From positions 189,979,257 through 190,043,256 of the forward strand of contig NC_135502.1 of NCBI RefSeq assembly GCF_052857255.1: 64,000 nt of DNA. Direction: 5' to 3'. Source of the DNA: Amblyomma americanum (lineage: Eukaryota > Arthropoda > Arachnida > Ixodida > Ixodidae). The notes below the pieces were generated by a model. It was not told the DNA's origin. It did not search any database and saw only the letters and a list, made by a program, of their open reading frames with translations. The translations under genes were made by a program, and so were the position numbers. Below, piece after piece: positions 58,501-64,000 of this stretch (position 1 is the stretch's first letter; every line of letters begins with the position of its first letter).

Positions 58501-61500
58501 CTGTAGCGCAGGATGGCTTGCGTGAGTTCCGCCGTAAATGCTGTTCCTCTGTCCGTGATGAGCACATCGGGGGCGCCGTGTCGAAGAAGAATGCACTCCA
58601 CGAAAAATTTGGCCACTTCTGCTGCTGTTCCGTTCGGTAGGGCTTTCGCCTCGGCGTAGCGGGTCAGGTAGTCGGTCGCTATGATGATCCACTTATTTCC
58701 AGATGTTGACATTGGAAAAGGGCCAAGCAAGTCCATGCCAATCTGCTGAAAGGGTCTTGAGGGAGGTTCAATGGGGTTCAGAAATCCTGCTGGTCGTGTG
58801 GGAGGAGTCTTTCGTCGCTGACAATCTCGGCGTGTTTTCACATAGTGTGCGACATCGGCAGACAGTCGGGGCCAGTAATACTTGTCTTGAATGCGGCGGA
58901 GGGTGCGAGTAAACCCGAGATGTCCAGCTGTCGGCTCGTCGTGTGAAGCCTGTAGAACTTCTTCGCGGAGACAAGTAGGTACAACAAGGAGGTAGGCTGT
59001 TTTGTTCGCTGTAAAGTTCTTCTTCACAAGGACCTCATTCTGCACACAGAAAGAAGACAGTCCTCGCTTGAATGAAGCCGGGGGTGAAGAAACCTTGCCT
59101 TCCAGGTACTCGATGAGGCCTTTTAGGTTGGGGTCCGAGCGTTGCTGCTGAGCAAAAGAGCTTGCGCTGATGGGTCCCAGGAAGGCGTTTTCATCGTCGT
59201 CCAGCGGCGGTGCATCTACAGGGGCTCGTGAGAGGCAATCGGCGTCAGTGTGCTTGCGTCCGGACTTGTAAACGACGGTGACGTCAAACTCCTGGAGACG
59301 CAGACTCCATCGAGCGAGTCGGCCAGAGGGATCCTTCAAATTGGCAAGCCAGCAGAGCGCGTGGTGGTCGCTGACCACCTTGAACGGCCGTCCGTAGAGG
59401 TAGGGGCGGAATTTCGACGTAGCCCAGATGATGGCAAGGCACTCCTTCTCAGTGGTCGAATAGTTAGCCTCGGCCTTGGAAAGGGAACGGCTAGCGTATG
59501 CGATGACCTTCTCCAGCCCGTCACTTTTTTGAACGAGAACGGCGCCTAGTCCCACGCTGCTTGCGTCGGTATGAACTTCAGTATCGGCGTTTTCATCAAA
59601 ATGCGCAAGGATCGGTGGGGACTGTAAACGACGCTGAAGTTCCTTGAAGGCTTCTGCTTGCGGCGCTTCCCATTTAAACGGCACGTCTGCCTTCGTCAGT
59701 TGGGTCAGGGGCTCGGCGATGCGCGAAAAGTTTTTCACAAATCGTCGGTAATATGCGCATAGTCCGAGAAATCTGCGCACTGCTTTCTTATCGGCCGGCG
59801 GTTGAAACTGTTCAATAGCAGCTGTTTGCTGCGGGTCTGGGCGTACTCCTTCCTTGCTAACGATGTGGCCTAGAAACAGCAGCTCTTCGTAGGCAAAGTG
59901 GCATTTCTCTGCTTTCAAGGTTAGGCCAGACGACTTGATTGCGTCTAGTACTGTTCGAAGTCTTTTGAGGTGCTCTTCAAAGTTCGAGGCGAAGACAACG
60001 ACGTCATCTAAATATACCAGACAAATCTGCCACTTCAGGCCTGCCAGCACTGTATCCATTACTCGCTGAAACGTCGCTGGTGCGGAACAGAGACCAAATG
60101 GCATCACCTTGAACTCAAACAGCCCATCCGGAGTTATGAATGCTGTCTTCTCGAGATCTCTTTCGTCGACCTCAATTTGCCAGTAGCCGCTCTTGAGGTC
60201 CATCGATGAGAAATATTTGGTGTTGCAGAGGCGGTCCAGTGTGTCGTCGATGCGGGGGAGGGGGTAGACGTCCTTCTTTGTTATGTTGTTCAAGCGGCGG
60301 TAATCCACGCAGAATCGAAGTGCGCCGTCTTTCTTTCTCACTAGAACAACCGGTGCCGCCCATGGGCTGTTTGAGGGCTGGATGACGTCGTCGCGAAGCA
60401 TTTCCTCGACTTGGTCCCGGATGGCTTGTCGTTCTCGTGGAGACACACGGTAGGGGCTTTGACGGAGAGGTCGTACGTGTTGGTCTGTTATAATGCGATG
60501 TTTGGCAATTGGCGTCTGTCGCACCTTCGGCGATGTCGAAAAGCACTCACTGTAGTTTTGAAGCAGATTGCGGATCTGGTCTTGTCTGTTCCGGTGCAGG
60601 GCTGGGTTGATGTCAAAAGTGGGCGAGTTCTCTTGGTCAGGCGGATCTTCTGCCGAGGGGTCGGAGAGGGCGAAGGAATCTCGTACGTCAGATATTTCGT
60701 CGTAGAAAGCAATCGTCGTTCCTCTGTTAATATGCCGGAATTCTTCGCTGAAGTTAGTCAGCAGTACTTCGGCCTGGCCATTGCGGAAATGTGCGATGCC
60801 TCTTGCGATGCTGATTCCTCGGTCTAGTAGCAACTGCATGTTCCCCTCGATGATGGCTTCAGTGTTTATGGCTTTCGTGGCGCCTACGGTCACGATAACG
60901 CTTGAACGGGGTGGGACGCTCACTTCTTCCTCCAGGACACTTAGGGCAACGTGATTTTCCCGAGTTTTCATCGAAGCGATGGCTTCGTCCGTCGAAAGCG
61001 TGATCAGCTTGGATCGCAGGTCGATGATCGCCTGATGCTCATTAAGGAAATCCATACCCAAGATCACTTCGCGGGAGCATTGCGGTAGCACAATAAAGGT
61101 CGCAGGATAGGTATGTCCTTTGACAGTCACCCGCGCTGTGCATCGTCCTGATGGCGTAATGAGGTGGCCCCCAGCGGTGCGAATTTGTGGGCCGTCCCAA
61201 GCCGTTGTGACTTTTCTGAGCTGCGCAGCGAATGTTCCATTCATCACCGAGTAATCGGCTCCTGTGTCGACTAGAGCGGTAACTTTCCGGCCGTCGATAG
61301 TCACTTCTAGGTCGGAGGTCCTGGGTCTTGCATTGCATGTCGCTCTCGGCGTCGGGTCACGGCTTCGTCGCGTATGCGTGTCACGGGTTGGGCGTGTGGT
61401 CGAAGCTCCTCTGGGTGGCGGCGTCGATTTCAAGGTAGCTTGCGTCGTGGTTCTCTTTGTGTGCGGCGTCGGTGCAGCGAGTGTCGGTTCTTCATGCGGC

Positions 61501-63834
61501 GTCGCGGGTGCAGCGTCTTCATGGGGCGTGGTCGGTGGAGGATCTTCGGCGTTTAGCTCGTGAGCAACCTCACCTCCAGAGGTTGCTGCCTTTAGTTTCC
61601 CCTACGGGGGCTGGGCGACCTTCCTCGTACCGCGGCTGCGTAGCTGCGGCGTGGCGACGCAAAGCGCGAGGTTGACGGCGATGGTGAGCGCGAAAAGCGG
61701 TTCGGCGTGTACTCTTCTCGACGCAGGTACTCGTCGATTTCGTGCGGACGTTGTCCGAAGCGTGGTCGTGGGGCGTTAACGGCAAATCCTCGAAGACCGA
61801 TACGTCGGTACGGGCAGTGACGAAGAATATGGCCGGCCTCACCGCAATGGAAGCACAACGGCCGGTTGTCGGAAGTCCTCCAGGCGTCGCATTTCCTGGG
61901 GCTTGAGCGTCGGTCATAGACTGGGCGGGTAGGGGCTGGGAGGCGGCGTTGTGGAACGATTGGCTCATCTCGGGGAGGACGTGGGGGTTGTCGTTGGGGC
62001 TGAGCAGTCCTTACTGCAGCGGCGTAGGTCATGGCCTGGGGTTCTGTGGCCGTCGGGGTGCCAAGTGCCTGTTGCACTTCTTCCCGTACCACGTTCATCA
62101 GAGTCGATGCTTGTGGCTGTGGGGAGGATGGCAGTAATAGGCGTAGCTCCTCTCGGACGATTTCGCGGATAACGTCCCGCAAGCTGTCGCTGGTGGTGGC
62201 CGGCGTGTCCGAACGGATTGCATAGGCAGAGGAAGGGCGGTTGTACTGCTGAGCTCGGACGTCGAGGGTCTTCTCAATCGTGCAGGCTTCCTGCATGAAT
62301 TCCTCGACCGTTTTTGGCGGCTGACGGACGAGGCTGCCAAAGAGTTGTTCTTTTACGCCGCGCATTAAGAACTGAACTTTCTTTTCCTCGGTCATCCCGG
62401 GATCGGCGCGGCGAAATAGGCGCTTCATCTCCTCGACGTAGCTGCGGACGGGCTCATTCGGAAGCTGGATCCTGGACTCGAGGAGTCGTTCGGCTCTTTC
62501 TTTCCTCACGACACTGGTAAATACCTTCAATAGTTCTCTCTTGAATAGCTCCCATGTCGTAAGGGACTACTCGTAGTTTTCGTACCACGTGCGTGCGGAG
62601 CCATCCAATGAGAAAAAAACGTGTCCAATCTTTGCCGCATCATCCCACTTGTTGAATGACGCCACGCGCTCAAATTGATCCAACCATTCTTCAGGGTCTT
62701 CGCCTAGGGATCCATTGAAAGTTGGCGGCACCCGCGGCTGCTGCAGTATGATCGGTGTCGACATCTTCGGCGAGATTGCGGTGCTCGTAGCCGCGTCTTT
62801 TCGCTGTCTTGTGCGGTCCGGCAGTTTCCCGAATTCAGGCTCCTCTCCCTGGAGACGTCGGCTGGCTCGCTGAGCTGCTGGCTCGTCCTCGGGTGCGAAG
62901 CGCTCAGGGCTGGCTTCACGACTTGAAGGGGGCGTCCGGAACATGGAAGGCTACCCCGCACCTCCACCAGATGTCACGTAGTGGTGACGGCAGTCGAGGC
63001 AGCGATGAAGACGGACGAAAGGATCTTCTAAAAGAACTGTTTATTGGGCTGACTTGCACCCAAAATGGACTGAATCACTCGGCGGCGGCGAAGCGACAAG
63101 CGTGCTCGGCGGTCGTCGAATAGAATGCCCGCCGCTGTCGGCCGTGCTCAATTTAAAGCTGATAGCGAACATTCGAGATAAAGGGCGCAAAGTTACTAGA
63201 ACATTCCGGAACAACGTAGAATCAGCTTTGCCTGGCTGCGATCAATCGAGATAAATCTAGTCGCGTCTTGCGTCGCAAACAAAGCGATAAGGTGGTGTCG
63301 CGGCAGATTTGAAAAACGAACAAACACTGCAAATATTCGCGGCAATACAACGGAGGTGTGACAACTGATATGCCCGAAAGTTATCACATGGTACTTGTGA
63401 CGCTGGTTTTTACTGTTGGTAAAAAAGAAAATAACGTGTTCTTGTACCCATTGTGGAGAATGAACGTAGCAATTAGAGCGCTGTGAGAGCTTTTAGTGCA
63501 GAAGCAGTAAGCAAATCGCTGAATTTATATACCAAAAATTTCACTACTCTAACATAATGCACCAGTCAGCAGTGTCCTTCCTTTCAGGGCCACAGTCTGG
63601 CCTTGCAATCTATTGTTTTTTTTAATGCAAGTAATGTTGTAAAAGCAGAATTATTCACAAACCTTTTTTGTGCATGGAAGGTCAACTATAGCCCTTGGTT
63701 CATACTTCTGCTTTATTCCGTCCTTCTGTGCTTTGCCCCACTTCTGTGGCTGATCAGTCGGTGACAGTCTGTCAAAAGTTCTTGCTCCATTAATATGTAA
63801 CAGAGAAGCCACAATGTGCTTACATTTGTAGTTT
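55370..63834 (-). CDS. Spliced SWIM / YqaJ-like nuclease gene, 5' exons off window
   Basis: Minus-strand exons: 63,834-63,663, 57,193-57,082 and 56,235-55,370. Acceptors and GT donors fit consensus. The phases agree: exon 1 ends in phase 0, exon 2 (37 codons plus one base) ends in phase 1, exon 3 opens with two bases. Exon 1 encodes NYKCKHIVASLLHING, the C-x-H half of a SWIM zinc finger, then SPTDQPQKWGKAQKD. Exon 3 is the YqaJ domain: WWQHRVGMITAS, AMRRGSMLEESAKKFY, PYIGASPDGLV (catalytic Asp) and LAVKCPES, where the usual E of E-x-K is Ala. No stop until TAG at 55,370. YqaJ proteins are PD-(D/E)XK nucleases related to phage exonucleases; in this transposon group the role is unproven. A gypsy element lies in the first intron seen. 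Confidence 0.85.
56236..57081. other. Intron of the nuclease gene
   Basis: Lies between the acceptor at 56,236-56,238 and the donor at 57,080-57,081. AT-rich, no coding motif. Confidence 0.7.
57414..57786 (-). repeat. LTR (3' LTR of the element)
   Basis: Starts TGTCACG and ends GCGGCA as written on the plus strand, giving TG...CA ends. Minus-strand AATAAA (complement of TTTATT near 57,482) can serve as polyadenylation signal. Confidence 0.95.
57897..61601 (-). CDS. gypsy pol (protease, RT, RNase H, integrase)
   Basis: Open from the frameshift site at 61,601 to TAA at 57,897, about 1,234 residues; no ATG opens it, so expression by -1 frameshift from gag is expected. Order: proline/threonine-rich linker; aspartic protease with VDTGADYSV (DTG at 61,268-61,260); RT with YPLPRIDDTLDRL, FSSMDLKSGYWQI, PFGLCSAPATF and catalytic YLDD at 60,014-60,003; RNase H with HTDASSVGLGAVL; integrase with HDEPTAGHLG zinc region, core residues in ATDYLTRYAEA, ITDRGTAF and TNALTERLN, and a GPYKVLRRLG (GPY/F) module. 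The zinc region reads R-x2-C where C-x2-C is usual (58,830-58,832, CGC for TGC). No stop or frameshift otherwise. Confidence 0.95.
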   Translation of the reverse strand, partial: GKLKAATSGGEVAHELNAEDPPPTTPHEDAAPATPHEEPTLAAPTPHTKRTTTQATLKSTPPPRGASTTRPTRDTHTRRSRDPTPRATCNARPRTSDLEVTIDGRKVTALVDTGADYSVMNGTFAAQLRKVTTAWDGPQIRTAGGHLITPSGRCTARVTVKGHTYPATFIVLPQCSREVILGMDFLNEHQAIIDLRSKLITLSTDEAIASMKTRENHVALSVLEEEVSVPPRSSVIVTVGATKAINTEAIIEGNMQLLLDRGISIARGIAHFRNGQAEVLLTNFSEEFRHINRGTTIAFYDEISDVRDSFALSDPSAEDPPDQENSPTFDINPALHRNRQDQIRNLLQNYSECFSTSPKVRQTPIAKHRIITDQHVRPLRQSPYRVSPRERQAIRDQVEEMLRDDVIQPSNSPWAAPVVLVRKKDGALRFCVDYRRLNNITKKDVYPLPRIDDTLDRLCNTKYFSSMDLKSGYWQIEVDERDLEKTAFITPDGLFEFKVMPFGLCSAPATFQRVMDTVLAGLKWQICLVYLDDVVVFASNFEEHLKRLRTVLDAIKSSGLTLKAEKCHFAYEELLFLGHIVSKEGVRPDPQQTAAIEQFQPPADKKAVRRFLGLCAYYRRFVKNFSRIAEPLTQLTKADVPFKWEAPQAEAFKELQRRLQSPPILAHFDENADTEVHTDASSVGLGAVLVQKSDGLEKVIAYASRSLSKAEANYSTTEKECLAIIWATSKFRPYLYGRPFKVVSDHHALCWLANLKDPSGRLARWSLRLQEFDVTVVYKSGRKHTDADCLSRAPVDAPPLDDDENAFLGPISASSFAQQQRSDPNLKGLIEYLEGKVSSPPASFKRGLSSFCVQNEVLVKKNFTANKTAYLLVVPTCLREEVLQASHDEPTAGHLGFTRTLRRIQDKYYWPRLSADVAHYVKTRRDCQRRKTPPTRPAGFLNPIEPPSRPFQQIGMDLLGPFPMSTSGNKWIIIATDYLTRYAEAKALPNGTAAEVAKFFVECILLRHGAPDVLITDRGTAFTAELTQAILRYSQTSHRRTTAYYPQTNALTERLNKTIADMLAMYVDAEHKTWDVILPYVVFAYNTAVQETTQMTPFRLVHGRDATTTLDAMLPNVTEEENVDVAAYLQRAEEARRLARLRIKDQQRSDARRYNLRRRNAEYKPGDQVWVWTPIRRRGLSEKLLRRYFGPYKVLRRLGELDYEVIPNAMTASQRRRVRPEVVHVVRLKPYYAR
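61563..61601 (-). promoter_or_regulatory. -1 ribosomal frameshift signal between gag and pol
   Basis: On the minus strand the heptamer GGGAAAC (61,601-61,595) fits X-XXY-YYZ in the gag frame and is followed directly by the gag stop TAA (61,594-61,592). After a 7-base spacer a perfect 9-bp stem (61,587-61,579 with 61,571-61,563) closes a 7-base loop. Slipping one base back leads straight into the pol frame. Confidence 0.9.
61592..62944 (-). pseudogene. gypsy gag with one in-frame TAG
   Basis: ATG at 62,944. The frame encodes a ~450-residue Gag: a charged N-terminus, then the retrotransposon Gag core (FNGSLGEDPEEWLDQFERVA, WYENYE), with a TAG at 62,569-62,567, then continuing in the same frame (LFKRELLKVFTSVVRKE, LPNEPVRSYVEEMKRLFRRA) to a zinc knuckle CFHCGEAGHILRHC (61,855-61,814), an Arg/Pro-rich tail and TAA at 61,594-61,592. 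Gag forms the particle and packages RNA. The stop would truncate it at 125 residues unless read through. Confidence 0.9.
62972..63344 (-). repeat. LTR (5' LTR of the element)
   Basis: Same sequence and length as 57,414-57,786. Drives minus-strand transcription of gag-pol. Confidence 0.95.
63345..63662. other. Intron sequence flanking the gypsy element
   Basis: Resumes the nuclease intron after the ATAC duplication and ends at the donor beside 63,663. No coding motif. Confidence 0.6.
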
Positions 63835-64000
63835 CTGTAAAATAAAATCCAGAACAGCACTTGCAGACATTCGAGTTACCTCAGTCTTAACACCTATTAT
63901 ATGAATTAAAAAAGGTCCTTAAATGCGAACTTGATACTATCATTATTAATTAGAGGGTCAGAAACTTGAAGGGAAGAAACTCTTAAAGAATGTTTTGAGC
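63835..64000. other. Upstream intron of the nuclease gene, cut by window edge
   Basis: A pyrimidine-rich acceptor tract lies at about 63,850-63,835 on the minus strand. Nothing else recognised. Confidence 0.5.

Larger units (their letters stand above)
57414..63344 (-). mobile_element. Young Ty3/gypsy LTR retrotransposon
   Basis: 5,931 bp, bounded by two 373-bp LTRs (57,414-57,786 and 62,972-63,344) that I could not tell apart by eye, and flanked by ATAC on both sides (57,410-57,413 and 63,345-63,348). Coding on the minus strand: gag then pol, joined by a -1 frameshift. A purine-rich primer tract (complement of 57,789-57,800) abuts the left LTR. A candidate primer binding site (complement of the ACCCCGCACCTCCACCA stretch, 62,953-62,969) lies two bases from the right LTR. 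No env. It inserted in an intron of the nuclease gene on the same strand. Confidence 0.95.
44192..64000. mobile_element. Two-gene THAP-DDE / YqaJ DNA transposon (ISL2EU-like), right end off window
   Basis: Holds a plus-strand THAP-DDE transposase gene and a convergent minus-strand SWIM/YqaJ nuclease gene, with nested insertions. The left limit is inferred from the abrupt end of copy B's pogo sequence at 44,191, about 127 bases (LINE discounted) before the transposase start codon. To my recollection, ISL2EU-type transposons carry exactly these two proteins. The right end is not seen, and I could not confirm terminal inverted repeats. Confidence 0.6.

Noticed and set aside
61374..62225. Plus-strand frames opposite gag and pol (61,264-62,225 and others)
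   Set aside because: Shadows of the GC-rich minus-strand coding sequence, without motifs.

Overview
The window is eukaryotic, and almost all of it is mobile DNA. The reverse transcriptase, Penelope-type, pogo-type, THAP/DDE and Ty3/gypsy families, the tRNA-derived SINEs, the spliced exons and the long AT microsatellites together point to an animal, most likely an arthropod. From memory, the LINE and Penelope families look like those of hard ticks (Ixodidae); this is recollection, not a search result. I recognise no host housekeeping gene. One low-confidence exon candidate on the minus strand near 21.6 kb is unassigned.

Layout. 1-648: piece of a CR1/jockey-like LINE (minus). 641 to about 18,150: copy A of a ~10 kb duplicated block. 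It holds a decayed I-group LINE, unknown sequence, a 48-bp-period minisatellite, AT-rich DNA and a pogo-like DNA transposon (17,546-19,651). Copy A later received three Penelope-like (PLE) insertions: a 222-bp one at 1386, a head-to-head pair at 6138-9364 and a compound one at 12,147-16,085. 19.6-25.4 kb: a LINE fragment, the exon candidate, and unknown DNA flanked by inverted PLE ends. 25.4-28.2 kb: an RTE-type LINE in a single frame with four stops. 28.5-32.3 kb: a decayed gypsy element. 32.3-33.4 kb: a cluster of tRNA-derived SINEs with (TA)n and (TG)n tracts. 33.96-44.19 kb: copy B of the block, without the PLE insertions.

From 44,192 to beyond the right edge the structure is deeply nested. 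A two-gene DNA transposon appears to be inserted in copy B's pogo element. It encodes a spliced THAP-DDE transposase on the plus strand (51,807-54,375, broken) and a convergent spliced SWIM/YqaJ nuclease on the minus strand (63,834-55,370). This pairing is what I recall for the ISL2EU group. Its leader is split by an I-group LINE (44,270-51,742), which is itself split by a PLE with an intact 811-residue ORF (46,678-49,432). A nuclease intron holds a young gypsy element (57,414-63,344) whose LTRs look identical and whose gag and pol are joined by a textbook -1 frameshift signal.

How the parts relate. The genes serve transposition of separate selfish elements and do not form one pathway. The likely order of events is: pogo and LINE in the ancestral block; duplication; PLE insertions in copy A; two-gene transposon into copy B; LINE, then PLE, into its leader; and gypsy, very recently, into its intron. 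The best candidates for follow-up are the two-gene transposon, the gypsy frameshift signal, the PLE terminal palindromes and the 1.45 kb PLE inverted repeat.
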